From: Phascolarctos cinereus
Taxonomy: Eukaryota; Chordata; Mammalia; Diprotodontia; Phascolarctidae
Reading direction: 5' to 3'
DNA length: 64,000 nucleotides
Assembly: GCF_002099425.1 (NCBI RefSeq)
Contig: NW_018344184.1
Span: 2,943,001 to 3,007,000 of the forward strand
Shown: positions 42,135-53,103 of the stretch, piece after piece
How the letters are laid out: every line of letters begins with the position of its first letter
How positions within the stretch are numbered: the first letter of the stretch is position 1
Program-made: the position numbers and the translations under genes
Notes under the pieces: generated by a model
Seen by the model: only the letters and a program-made list of their open reading frames with translations
The model's database searches: none
What the model was told of the DNA's origin: nothing

Positions 42135-43525
42135 TTGGACACCATTCTCTTCTGATTCTCTTCCTATACCCTATAGGGGTACCTCCTCAGAGCAAGACTT
42201 GATGGTTTGAACACAGACCAGGGTTTTGCTAGATCATAGAACTGTGAGGGCTTGAAGAATCATAAGGCCTAACTAGGACCATAGTAAGCACACTGTTGTA
42301 AAATAGTCCAATTGGTAAAACAATATTCACAGGTCCAATTTCTTTCTGGAAAAAAATGCACAAGACTTTTGCCCTTTTCCAATCATCAGAGACATCTCCT
42401 GCCCATCAGGAATTCTCAGAAATAATAGCTAGAGACTCTGTTACAAAAGCTATCAATTTATTAAATTCTCTTCTTGCTACATATTGTTATCAAGCCCTGA
42501 TGATGGGAACACATTCAATTTTTTCAAGTGTTTTTCAACTTAATCTAGTTTAGATTTCCACCTGTCCTTCTCATGTGGTTACCAGCTTAAAAATGATTTT
42601 TTTTTGGTGGGGGAGGAGGGAAGGAAATAAGAGAGATAGAAGATAAAAGTAAATATTTTCAATAACTAAACTGTGGAGACCAGGGGAACCTGGAAGGCTG
42701 TTTACAGTTGTATGCCTGCAAGGTTTCTAACTTCCTTAAGTCTTACATTATTTCCTTATATGACTGAAGATTTTTCCTTTACAAAATTTGCTTTTCCATC
42801 TCTTTCAGTTCTCACTGTAGCTTTTCTCCCCTTGTTCCTGCAGAATCATGCTACTTGTTTTCAAACTGTAGTGATTTTTTTCTGCTATAGAGGGTCTTTG
42901 TCAGGCCCTGCAGCAACCTCACACTAAGACTCAATTGCTGCACCTAGATCTAGAATGTAGAAGTACAAAAATGGTGAGGACAGAAAGAATTTAATGAGCT
43001 GAAAGCCAGATAACAAGATTGGGAGGGAGAGAAGGTCCAGAAAAAACAACAACATAAAATAGAGGAGGGGGAAATTCAGAAAAAATGAGGTCATAAAATA
43101 AAAGGAGAAAAGACATACCTGAAGTTATGTAGACCTTGTTTTGACAATTGCTTGAACAACCACCAGGCTGATGCAGAACCCAGTGTTTGGGAATAAAAGG
43201 AATCATGGGGAGGAGTGTCCTCATTGATCCGGTTAGACCATAACCTCATATTAGTTGCTGTGAGGGGGACAACCTGGGAAGGCTCCCAGTGTGGGGATAG
43301 GGTGAGGCACAGAGGCCATCACTGATCACAGATGATATTGGGTCCAATTTTGCATCACCTGTCCTTGCCCTGTATTTGACAACCATCTCCTTACAAGCCA
43401 ACCAATCTTCTTTTATGCCTTTTCCTTGGGGAGTGGGGGTGGCAGTCATTTCTACCATACAGGTACTTGGGTTCAGGATAGAGGTCCCAGTCCCTCTTAA
43501 GACATCCCCCTTTCTGCTTCTTAAG
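42135..43525. other. Unassigned block
   Basis: No confidently recognised repeat. 42350-42560 has wording like an antisense LINE ORF ('ttttccaatcatcagagaca', 'gaattctcagaaataatagc'), not enough to call. 42930-43500 has mixed GC and no recognised protein. Confidence 0.4.
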
Positions 43526-43529
43526 GTCT

Positions 43530-43725
43530 TTCACAAAACCCTAGAATGTTAGAATGCAAAGGGACTAGGGAAATCATTTAGTCCAAAATCCTTATTTTGC
43601 AGATGAGAAAACTGAAGCAGAGAGAGGTTAAATGAAATGTTCACGTCCAACAGGCAATTAGTGACAGACCCTGGGCTGGAAGCAAGTCCTAGGCCAATGC
43701 TCTTTCCACTACTCCACATTGTTTC
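43530..43725 (-). mobile_element. MIR3-like SINE, nearly complete
   Basis: Antisense: 'accctagaatgttagaatgc', 'aatcatttagtccaaaatcc', 'ttttgcagatgagaaaactg', 'gcagagagaggttaaatgaa', 'caatgctctttccactactc'. Confidence 0.82.
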
Positions 43726-45165
43726 ATGTTTAAGCTAACTTGATGCCTTCCATTATTTTCCTCACCTATCACTACCCATTAATCCAACCTAGGACAGAAA
43801 TGATTTTTAAAATTACTTTGTTAAATTATACGCACACAGGGGTATGCTGCTTAAATGTTTAACCTTCAGCACCCCAAAAAGCAAGCCCACTTTAAAGTTT
43901 AATATGCATTATTAACATTTTCTCCATTCACTTCCTTAAGTCCAGACAATGAACCAAACAATACATTACAGACCTGATTTGTAGAATTTTCCGATTTCCA
44001 AGGTGCAAACAGTCACACTGAAAATTTAACAATTGGCTTTTTTGAGCTGATTCTAGCTGGTTTCAGCAAGCCCTTATAGTATACAAACATCTCTAACATA
44101 TATGTATATATACACACATATGGATACATATACACACCTATATATATATCTGTGTGTGTATACTGTGAACTTCTGTGACATAAACTTTTTAAAGAATATA
44201 TACACATATACATGTATGTATATATATATATATATACATATATGTGTGTACATATATATATATATATATAGTCATTAAAAATTTATGTCATAGAAGTTCA
44301 TAGTTTCTAATACAGTCTTCCATTTTATTCCTGGCATATAGGAATGTTTGTGTTTGGTGATAACTGTTAAGTTTAAAATAAAAAAGAAAATTTAAGAAAA
44401 ATTATAATTTGTCATCTCATTATCCTCCTTGATTTTTTCAAAGGACTGGCAGAGTGTTACTTTGCTTGGAAAACGTGTCTTTCTTAGACTCCTTTATTTT
44501 ACAGCCTTTTTTTCCACATCTGCTCCCCACCGCCTGTGTGTTAATCTTATTAAAACTTGCATTATTATGAGTTGATACTACAAAGTCACAATAAGGAAGT
44601 TCAGAGATAATGCTGACCTAGATTGTTGAGACCCACTGGCCCATGCTGTGAAATTTTTTGAAGAAAATGGCCCTGATACAGTGATTGTTTTTGCTAAGTC
44701 TTACCTACCTCAATTACAGAATGGTTATTAAGTGTTTGGTCCTAGTAGCTACAATTTAATATTTGCTTGTTTACATTCCTGAACCTGGTGCCATTCTAAG
44801 TGCAATTCTGATTTTTTTATCCTCTTGGCCAATGCATTTCAGTCATTAGTTAAAGCTGATTCTCATATAACCCCCTCAGCAAGTCTTGGGAGTTCTGCAA
44901 ATTTCTCTCAAGGCCAGGAGTTTGTTTTCTTCTTTCTCAGCTGAGGTTGTAGACCTGTATTCATTACTCAATACTGATCTTTTAGCTAATCATTTAGTTA
45001 ATCGATAAAAAAAGTACTTTCTGAGCCAGATTTTTTTCTTTTCCTGTAGGGATCCAATTCTTGTGTCCTCTTCCAATTTGTACTGATACCTTTTAAAATA
45101 GATTCCTTTATCTCTGAGACTGTTTGGAAAATAATTATGGCATCCTCGGTCCAGAGCTGGAGCAG
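43726..45165. other. Repeat-poor block with TA tracts
   Basis: Apart from TA/ACATA microsatellites at 44095-44275, 1.4 kb of unique sequence. 44440-44980 shows no repeat and includes AT-rich words such as 'gttaatcttattaaaacttg'. No coding signature. Confidence 0.45.
44095..44275. repeat. TA/TATG microsatellite cluster
   Basis: Degenerate TATATG/ACACA repeats with two TA runs (44221-44236, 44255-44270). The arms 'cttctgtgacataaac' (44170) and 'tttatgtcatagaagttc' (44282) form an inverted repeat across the cluster. Confidence 0.85.
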
Positions 45166-45171
45166 ACCTTT

Positions 45172-45417
45172 GTTGTTGTTCAGTCATTTCTGATTCTTCG
45201 TGACTCCATTTGGTATTTTCTTGGCAAAGATACAGGAATGGTTTGCCATTTCTGTCTCCAGATCATTTTTTTTTTTTACATTTGAGGAAACCGAAACGAA
45301 CAGGGTTAAGGAATTGCCCAGGGTCACACAGCTAATCAGTGTCTGAGGCCAAATTTGAACTCAGGACTTCCTAACTCCAGGCCCAGCCCTCTATCCACTG
45401 AGCCACCAAACTGCCCT
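45172..45417 (-). mobile_element. MAR1-type SINE, nearly full length
   Basis: Antisense: 'gttgttcagtcatttctgat', 'tttggtattttcttggcaaa', a T-run expansion, 'gggtcacacagctaatcagt', 'ctatccactgagccaccaaa'. Confidence 0.9.
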
Positions 45418-45444
45418 TGGAATGAACTGAAGGCATCATCAAAT

Positions 45445-45622
45445 TATAACATCATAGCTTTACAGATAGAAGGGATCTGAGAGCTCAGGTGATATGACTT
45501 CTACTCATGGGAAACTGAATTCTGGGAAATTAAAATGACTTGCCCAAAGTCACATAGATTTTGTCAGAGGTAGGATTTGACTCTGAAGAGAGTGTTCCTT
45601 CAATTTTACTCCATTGCCTCCT
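45445..45622 (-). mobile_element. MIR3-like SINE
   Basis: Antisense: 'aacatcatagctttacagat', 'agaagggatctgagagctca', 'gacttgcccaaagtcacata', 'ggtaggatttgactctgaag'. Confidence 0.75.
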
Positions 45623-46130
45623 GTTAAATGGCATAAATTTCTTGTCATCATTGAGTTTAACAGATCTTTTGTTCATGTGTGTTACATTGAAAAGAAGCAT
45701 TCTCTTATAGCCCTTCCCAACTTGGTTCCAATTTACCAAACATTCCAGCCTTATCAGTCACTCTCTGCCACCATCACAGTTCTAAAGTACACAATTCAAA
45801 TCTCTTTGCCTTGAAATAAAGCCATTAGAACTTCAAAATTTCTCATTTCTCTGGGAGCTAATCTGTGATCAACAAAGCCTCCAGTGTTATGATGAGGTTT
45901 GATCACAACTAATGCCAAGGCACTCAGGCTGTCCACCCACTTGATATAACCCTTGGTGACCCAAAGTGATGCTGTTCATCATGTGCTTTTCTATGCAGCA
46001 GGCTGTGGCTGGAGAAGCCAGTGTAGAATTGAAAGTCCCTTCCCTGTTAGTTGGGCATAAAATGTGTTCTTTAGATAGTGAAAGTAGCCACAGCCTGGAG
46101 ATTTATTGTTGCTTGTGCCCCTGTTTTCAT
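45623..46130. other. No recognised feature
   Basis: Unique sequence; no coding signature. Confidence 0.4.
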
Positions 46131-46134
46131 GATA

Positions 46135-46275
46135 GACACACATATATGCAACATACATATGTGTATATATATATATATATATACACACGTGTACATACAC
46201 ATACACACATACATATATAGACATACACACATATACATGTATACACTTACACCTGTACACAAACACATACATATC
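46135..46275. repeat. ACATA/(TA)n/CACACA microsatellite
   Basis: Degenerate alternating repeats. Three overlapping open frames across it are low-complexity artefacts. Confidence 0.93.
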
Positions 46276-46517
46276 TCCATCTGAGATGAGCTCTCCTTGA
46301 ATGCTGTACTTTGGATTGGCCTGTTTGCTGCTGTCTTTTCCCTGCTAGAGACGTTGATGTGCCATTCCTTTAAATTGTGCTTCATTGTATACTTGAAGCA
46401 TTTCTTTTCCTGCCTTCCTTTCAACTGTCCCATTATTATACTATATGTGCAGTCATTTAAATAATAAGATACTAATGTGTAGAATGGGGAGGTTGGCAGG
46501 TGGTATTGTCTATATTA

Positions 46518-46746
46518 TTCAGCTGATGATAATTATAGCAAACATTTATTTAGTGCTTTAAAAAGCAAAGTACTTTTTACATGCATAATTTCATTTGATT
46601 CTCACAATAGCCCTATCATATAAGTGACATTCTTGTCCTTATTTTGTAGAGGAGGAAACTGAGGTTCAGAGTCACACAACTTGTTAGAGTCTGACACTCC
46701 AAGACTAGAACTCTATCTGCTAGGTCATACCACCACTCTGTGCTGC
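46518..46746 (-). mobile_element. THER/MIR-type CORE-SINE
   Basis: Antisense: 'atagcaaacatttatttagt', 'catttgattctcacaatagc', 'gaggaggaaactgaggttca', 'gtcataccaccactctgtgc'. Confidence 0.82.
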
Positions 46747-46815
46747 CAATGTGGAAACTGTGCTTAGCAAAAAAACTCTAGGAATTTTCACTAGCTATTC
46801 CTCATGCTTGGAATG

Positions 46816-46960
46816 TTTCTCCTCTTCTCCCTCCTCCTCCTCCTCCTCCTCCCCTTTTCCCTCCTCCTCTTTCTTCTCCTCCACTTTTTCCTCCTCTTCT
46901 TCTTTCTCCTCCTCTTCCTCCCCCCTTCTCTTCTTCTTCCTTTTCTTCCTCCTCTTCTTT
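46816..46960 (+). repeat. 145-nt polypyrimidine tract
   Basis: All C/T except for a single A at 46883. It includes (CCT)n and TTCTTC sub-runs. The Ser/Phe-rich frame over it is an artefact. Confidence 0.97.
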
Positions 46961-47078
46961 GTCATCTCTGACGCCTAGTTTCCCTGGTTTCCTTCAAATC
47001 CCAGCTAAAATTCTACCTTCTACAGGAAACCTTTCCCAATTCTAAATTCCAATGCCTTTCCTCTGTTGATTATTTCTT

Positions 47079-47081
<3 letters not shown>

Positions 47082-47122
<41 letters not shown>

Positions 47123-47145
47123 TGCATAATATATGTATATATATT
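47082..47145. repeat. (TA)n microsatellite
   Basis: About 30 bases of TA followed by ACACATATATG steps, inside the L2. Confidence 0.95.
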
Positions 47146-47308
47146 GCTTATTTTTATATAACAGTTAATTTCATGTTGACTCCCCTTTAGATTGAGAACT
47201 CCTCAAGGACAGAGTTTATCTGTTGTGGTTTTTTATATCCTCAGGGATTAGCACAATAACTGACACATATTAGGCACTTAATAAATTAACCGATTGATTG
47301 GTAGACAG

Positions 47309-47559
47309 AGTCCAAGATTGGGAGTCTATCTGTTTGGGTCCTTTTCCTAAGTCTTTCAATGACTGGTTCACTGACCCAGTGAAGTCACTGATAATATTCT
47401 TGGTTCCTCCATTTCCTCAACTGAAACGTTTTTGCTTAAGATCCATTTAAGAACATGTAAGATTTTCATGTAGTAATAATTTCTCTGGGGTGATTTTTGT
47501 TCTGTTGATACAGGCAAGAGGAATATTATTAACCTTAATAGATGTCAGAGTAAGAAATG
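47309..47559. other. No recognised feature
   Basis: Unique sequence between L2 and L1 fragments. Confidence 0.4.
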
Positions 47560-47800
47560 TTGAATGTTAAATATACAGAGAAGCATGGGAAAATATATGA
47601 ACACATTCAAAGTGAAGTAAGTAGGACCTAGAAAACAGTATACACAATGACTACAAGGTCAATGGACAGGACAGCAGCCACACAAAGGTTAAAATGAACC
47701 TGTGCTATGTAATTGAGATGGCAAACTCGTCCCTGAAGAAAAAGAGAAGAAAACCAACTTCCCACCTTTGTCTTTCTGCAGTATCCACAGTACCAAACCG
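47560..47800 (+). mobile_element. L1 LINE 3' UTR fragment
   Basis: Sense: 'caaagtgaagtaagtaggac', 'ctagaaaacagtatacacaa', 'tgactacaaggtcaatggac' correspond to 'gaatgaagtgagc...aggagaac...tatacaatgac' at the ORF2 end and 3' UTR of the other L1 copies here. Confidence 0.65.
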
Positions 47801-49862
47801 TCTCTATTCACTTTTTTTTTTTGAGGAGGGAGGTATATATATATATATATATATTTTTTTTTATATATGTAAAGCTAATACAGTAGCAATGGAGAACAAT
47901 GTCAATGTGTTTCCAAGGAAGGACTCCTAATTTTCCAGTGGGAGCCAAAATGCCACAAAACCAAGACTTATTGAGCACCATAAGTAGTCCAGAGGGCTCA
48001 GTGGAGAAAGCCCCTATCAGCAGTAGTAGCATTTTCCTTTCCTATTCTCTGTGGACACCTGCCTAGTACGGTGTAACAGCTGCAGGTAAAGTCAACACAA
48101 TGCATTCATTCTCTCTCTTGTTTCTCCTTTCAGAAACATTTTAGGATGCCAGTCATTGGGCAGACAAATTTAAATCCTTAGCTGAAGTCCGCATGAGAAG
48201 AAAGAAAAAGACAATCCATTTTCCCTTATTTAAAAAAAGAATGCTTTACAATAGCTCACTATATAATTTTGTTAATAGAATCTGTCACCTTATGGGAAAA
48301 CCGTTTCAAGTCTTTCCTCATATGCTTACAATGCTCACTTGCATAGCTCTCCCATCCAAAAGAAACCTTCTACCTGGGAAGCAACTCCCTGTAACTCTGC
48401 AGCTGCCTAGAAGGAAGGAACCAAACTGAGAAAATGAGTCAGCCTTCTACTTGCACTTAAAAAAATTAAAAATACATGGATTTTAAAAATCTTAAAAATT
48501 ACAGAAAGTAAACGTGAAGGATAGAAAATGGAATCTGAACTGTACATTTCTTTGTAAGGCTTACTACATGAAATCTGTTCCATCTGAAGTTTACACAGGA
48601 GACTGTTTGGAAGCAGTACATCAAAGTCAGGCCTATTTAATTTCTTCATGATTTTTTAATCCAGTCTCCCAATGCTGACCCTCCCCCTTCCAATCAACCC
48701 AATCACTGCTGTGCTTAAGAGAACACATTTCATCTATGGAATGCTTGCCACCTTATGTCATGTTGCTGAGAGATGATTTTTGAATCTTATTTTTAAATAC
48801 TTGATAAACACATTTTTCCCCCATTTCCTTTCTTCATGTGCCAATGTACACAACAATGATACATATTTCCTTATTTCTTATGTTCTGTTCACCCTCAGCA
48901 CAAAAAAAATATAAAATAAAAGATTTGCTCAAGGCAACTTTCCCATAAAATAATTTGTAGAAAAAGGCAATGTATCAGCTCAGATTACTGACCAATTTAA
49001 CAGTCCCCTGCAGGACTTTGCTATGCAAACAAATGCTTTGTTTAAATATTAAAAGGTCAATCTCTTGGTCTGATTGGTGACAGAATATTAGAGAAGGATG
49101 AAATGGAGTGGATGGGATATGACATAAGGCCCCACTATGGCTGGTGTCACAACTGATGGTCTGGTTCTAGAAACAGCATATGCCAGTTTTCCTGACCTAA
49201 GGAATTTTAAATTTGTTTTTGTTTTTAAAAGCCACTCAGAGGCTATACTATAGAATAGGGAAATTGCTTCCAGGAGATTTCTTGTTGCACAGTGACAAAA
49301 GGATTATCAACTTGGCTGGTGAATCCCAAGTTGACTCCCTGGACCTACTCTAGAGCATGGGCCAAAAGTTTGGACTTATGGTTAATTATCAACCAGAACT
49401 TTAAAGCATCAAGGTTAAATGAGAAAAAAAAAGTAGTATTCTGGCTGTATCCTGCCACTACTCTCCAGCTATGTCAACCTTATCTTGGATGGTGTCAAGC
49501 ATCTTAAATAAGTGATAAAGTCTGAGGTTTTCATAACTTTCCCAAGAGCTTGATCAGGGGAGTTCCCTAATTAGATGAAGAAGCTTAAAGAACCATGAGT
49601 CTTCATTTGAGACTTCGGAAAACATTTTCCCATAGAGGGTATGAACAAGCCAATTGATCCTTTTATAAGAAGATAAGATCCAATTCTTGTTAAAACCTCA
49701 GGGCCTGAGGCTGCCCCAAGATGAATTGTTTGGTTTTGAGTCACCTGTTGGGGCCCCAGAAACAACCACTTATCTAGGTTTAGCCCAAGTTACTGAGACT
49801 TAATCAAGAACTTGACTTTTGTCTTTTTATCGAGATACCAGTAGGTATATTTACATCCTTTA
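47801..49862. other. Large low-repeat block
   Basis: No transposon recognised between a T/TA run (47812-47870) and the L1 insertion at 49878. At 49021-49043 lie an octamer-like ATGCAAAC and the inverted repeat AAACAAA-tgc-TTTGTTT. A CT tract ending in CAG at 48110-48134 looks like a 3' splice site but leads into no long frame. Confidence 0.45.
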
Positions 49863-49877
49863 TGGAGAAGTATTTTC

Positions 49878-50146
49878 TTTTTTTTCATTAATTTATTTTG
49901 ATTTGATTTATTATGATTCAATAAGCTTTTCAGTTTTAAATTTTTCTCCCCCTCCCTTTTCACCTCCCTCCCCAAGACAGCTCACAATCTGATATGGGCC
50001 GTACATATACATTCCTATTAAACATTTTCACATTAGTGATGCTGTAAGAATTAGAACCAATAGGAGGAACCACCAGAAAGAAGAAACAAAACACAACAGA
50101 AGGAAAATATAACAAATAGTATGTTTCTATCTGCATTCAAACTCAT
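49878..50146 (-). mobile_element. L1 LINE 3' end with perfect target duplication
   Basis: A 269-bp 5'-truncated L1 3' UTR in antisense, poly-A as T run at 49878. It has 'ccctccccaagacagctcac', 'aatctgatatgggccgtaca' and 'tcacattagtgatgctgtaa', homologous to 720-810. Flanked by identical 15-bp target duplications, tggagaagtattttc, at 49863-49877 and 50147-50161. Confidence 0.95.
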
Positions 50147-50161
50147 TGGAGAAGTATTTTC

Positions 50162-50825
50162 AAAAAGTCCTAGTCCCCCAAAAATGTCTCTGGGAGTAAA
50201 CAGCACCAGTTTCAATGTAGGGGGCCCTGACAATCAGAAAGCATAGTAATTTCTCTGTCTCTGATTCTGTCCCCAGCCTAGAGAAACTCCATGGTCATCT
50301 TTAAAACAAAGCTTATGTATGCCACATATCTACAGTCTCTTCAACATGTGATTTTAAAGAACTATACAACCATTGTCTAAAACTGAGAAAGTACTCTACC
50401 AGACTCTTTTTAAGAGGGAAATACAATCCCAATACCTAAATCAGGAAAGGAAAAAACCAAGAAGGAGTACCAGTGGCTAAAATCACTAATGGATATTGGT
50501 TCAGATATCTTAAATTAAATTCCATCAGCAGTGACTGACCCACAGGTAGCTTAACACTAAGTTCTGAAAAAGGACCAGATCCTTCAACAGCTTCTTCTGC
50601 GTCCAATCCCTGTTGCTTGCACTGGTGTTCCCAATAAATGATATTATCTACTGCTTTCTTTTCTTCTATAGTATTTGCCTTAATATTCACTTGCAATCTG
50701 CCTTCTGAAACCATACTGTTCATTGCTGTTGTGCTGTGGCTCACTAAGTTTCTAGATGAATAGAAAGGATACACTTTGGAACTTTGTTGGTGATTTTGTA
50801 TCTAAGGAAAGATTATTGTCCTGTA
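50162..50825. other. No recognised repeat; one 112-codon frame
   Basis: The minus-strand frame 50774-50436 contains 'VNIKANTIEEKKAVDNIIYW' and 'EEAVEGSGPFSELSVKLPVG', less low-complexity than most frames here. I recognise no family, and no splice sites or poly-A signal are convincingly placed. It could be an eroded retroposed or viral-type fragment or chance. Confidence 0.35.
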
Positions 50826-50827
50826 GA

Positions 50828-51056
50828 AGAAAGGAAACACACATTTATGAAGCATCTACTATGTGCTAGGTACTGTGCTAAATGCTCTGCAGATATTTAA
50901 TCCTCCCGACAACCCTGAAAGATCAATGCTATCATTGGTATCATTAGGCAGTGAGGAAACTGAGGCAGACAGAGGTTAAGGGACTAGCCAGGGTCATACA
51001 ACTCATATCTTCTGACTGAAAATCTTGTGCTCTATCCACTGTGTCATCTAGCTGCC
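50828..51056 (-). mobile_element. THER/MIR-type CORE-SINE
   Basis: Antisense: 'gcatctactatgtgctaggt', 'actgtgctaaatgctctgca', 'gtgaggaaactgaggcagac', 'ctatccactgtgtcatctag'. Confidence 0.85.
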
Positions 51057-51254
51057 TTAACTATCCTGAATGAATGCCCTCATCCAGCATGAAAACAAGG
51101 ATTTCTATATTGGGGAATTTCAGGGACATAATAGAGCTAGAATTCAGCAAGGCAGATGACAGAATTTCTTACAACACCGTGGTACACAAGATGGAGAGAT
51201 GTACCTTGGTTGCTAGTACAATTAAGTGAACTCAAAACAAGCAGACTGGTGGGA

Positions 51255-51445
51255 TCCAAGGAGGCAATAATGCACAGCAGAAAAAAAGTTGAGGATCGAA
51301 TCACAAGACATTCAGTTCTAGCCCTGTCACTCATTAGCTATGTCACTGTTGGAATGTTACTTCTCAGAACCTCAGCTATAAAACGAGGGCTCTGTTATAG
51401 GAGATTTTTAAGATGCTTTAAGAAGCTTTAGCAGTCTATGGTTCT
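51255..51445 (+). mobile_element. MIR-type SINE
   Basis: Sense: 'cattcagttctagccctgtc', 'actcattagctatgtcactg', 'cagaacctcagctataaaac'. Confidence 0.7.
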
Positions 51446-51744
51446 ACCTTTGATTAGAGGACCTGTAGGGTCACTTCTAGCTGGTTCTAGACCAATTTGA
51501 ATGGTTATTGATAAGCTGGAGAGTATAAAGAGGACAATCAGGAGGCTGAAGGGCCCCAGGTTCCTGTCATTCCTCTCCAGGATTCACTCCAGACTATCTT
51601 TACCATGACCCAGAAACCTCTTCATGAAAGTTCAGTCCAGCCCTGGAATTTACATACTAGTAGCATCCTCCACCTCAGCCTCTCTCTCTGATTGGATGAC
51701 TCCGGCTAGAACTTCCATTTAAAGATGGCAGCCATGTCTCATTT

Positions 51745-51945
51745 CTTTCCAGGCCATGCTCTTGATTTTCTCTCCCATGCCCACTCTGCCTTGAACTCCT
51801 TCTATGTGTTGTCTTCCCCATTAGCATTGTAAGCTCCTTGAAGTCAGGAACTATCTTTCTTCAGTTTCATTTGTATTCCAAGCATTTAGTAAAGTGCTTA
51901 GTACTTTACAAGTACTTAATAAGTGCTTGTTAGCTAACTTTCATA
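51745..51945 (+). mobile_element. L2 LINE 3' end
   Basis: Sense: 'tgccttgaactccttctatg', 'ccattagcattgtaagctcc', 'ttgaagtcaggaactatctt', 'agtacttaataagtgcttgt'. Sequence from 51560 may be more of the same L2. Confidence 0.8.
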
Positions 51946-51954
51946 TAATAACAA

Positions 51955-52148
51955 TGATGATGATAATACCCAACATTTATATAGCACTTTAACATTTACA
52001 AGGTGCTTTACATATATTATTTCATTTGACTCTTGCAACTACTCTCTGAGGTATGTACCATAGGTATTTGAATCTTAATTTTGCATATGACCAAATTGAG
52101 TTTCAGAGAGGTTAGGTAATTTACCTAGCTAACAAGTAACCAGGGATG
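51955..52148 (-). mobile_element. THER/MIR-type CORE-SINE
   Basis: Antisense: 'acatttatatagcactttaa', 'aaggtgctttacatatatta', 'gagtttcagagaggttaggt', 'acctagctaacaagtaacca'. Confidence 0.8.
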
Positions 52149-52236
52149 TTTAGCCCATAGAAGATTTAGTGGCAGGAGGTAAAGATCAACAAATATTTGA
52201 AGCACCTATATAGAAGAGGAATTAGCCACGTTCTGC

Positions 52237-52500
52237 TTTGCCCCAGTAAGCAATATTAGAAACAATGTCTAGAACTTGCCTAAAGGCAAACTTAGGTTTG
52301 ATCTCAGGAAAACTTCCCAATAATTAGTCATTTAAAAGTAAAATGAGCTGCTTTGGAAGGGAGTGGGTTTCCCTTCACTGGAGGTCTTCAAGCAAAGGCA
52401 GTTTAACTGGTCAGGTAATTTGTAGAGCATATTCTTGTTCAGGAAGGGGGCTGGAGAAGATGGCTTGTCCCTTCCAATTCTGAGATTCTTTGATAATCTT
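52237..52500 (+). mobile_element. CR1/L3-type LINE 3' end
   Basis: Sense: 'ctcaggaaaacttcccaata', 'atgagctgctttggaaggga', 'cccttcactggaggtcttca', 'agcaaaggcagtttaactgg', 'cccttccaattctgagattc'. This is the CR1/L3 end in the order expected from bird CR1 and mammalian L3. Confidence 0.8.
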
Positions 52501-52595
52501 AGACTGTCATCATTACAATCTGAAACAAAAATGATGAAATGTCCAGGTGTTCTGTACTTGGCTATATTCTATCCAATCTTTCATCTCATAAGGGA

Positions 52596-52757
52596 AAAAA
52601 AATAATTAGAGCTAGAAAGTATTTTTGTGGTCTTCCTACCCCTTCACAAGGAGGAAACTGAGGCCCAGAGAGTTTAAGGTCACACAGGTTTCTCCACAGT
52701 TAGAATTTGAACCCAGACACTCCAAATTCAGCATGTTTTCCACTGTGCCATACACAC
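52596..52757 (-). mobile_element. MIR3-like SINE
   Basis: Antisense: 'taattagagctagaaagtat', 'ggaggaaactgaggcccaga', 'gaatttgaacccagacactc', 'ttttccactgtgcca'. Confidence 0.78.
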
Positions 52758-53009
52758 TGCTTTAGAGATGTTAAAAAAAGAAAAGTAAAGGAATGCATTG
52801 CCTCAGAGGTAGTGAATTCCCTATTATTAAAGGTATGTGGATGGAAGCTATGTCACCACCTGCAGGAAATGTTCAAATCAGATTCATAACTTGTGCAAGA
52901 GTCGGCCTAGTTAATCTTTGAGTTTTCTTTTAATTTTAAGGTACTGTGATTCTAATCTCATGGGAGTCATGGCTTGCTTAGAGGATGCATCCTTCTTGGT
53001 ACACTGTCC

Positions 53010-53064
53010 GCATATCTATATATCTATATATCTATATATCTATATCTATATCTATATATCTATA

Positions 53065-53103
<39 letters not shown>
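53010..53103. repeat. (TATC)n / (TATATC)n microsatellite
   Basis: Degenerate TATATC units resolve into about ten perfect TATC units at the 3' side. Confidence 0.97.

Larger units (their letters stand above)
46765..47308 (+). mobile_element. L2 LINE 3' part with two microsatellites
   Basis: Sense L2: 'gctattcctcatgcttggaa', 'ttccttcaaatcccagctaa', 'acaggaaacctttcccaatt', 'ctcctcaaggacagagttta', 'ttaggcacttaataaattaa'. Interrupted by a polypyrimidine expansion (46816-46960) and a TA/CATA microsatellite (47082-47145). Confidence 0.85.

Noticed and set aside
42930-43520. Possible retroviral-type coding fragment
   Set aside because: No conserved motif recognised on either strand; only unassigned open frames.
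46751-46978. Ser/Phe-rich 75-codon frame
   Set aside because: It translates the polypyrimidine tract inside L2.
48110-48134. 3' splice-site-like CT tract ending in CAG
   Set aside because: No long downstream frame or partner donor; pyrimidine tracts are common here.
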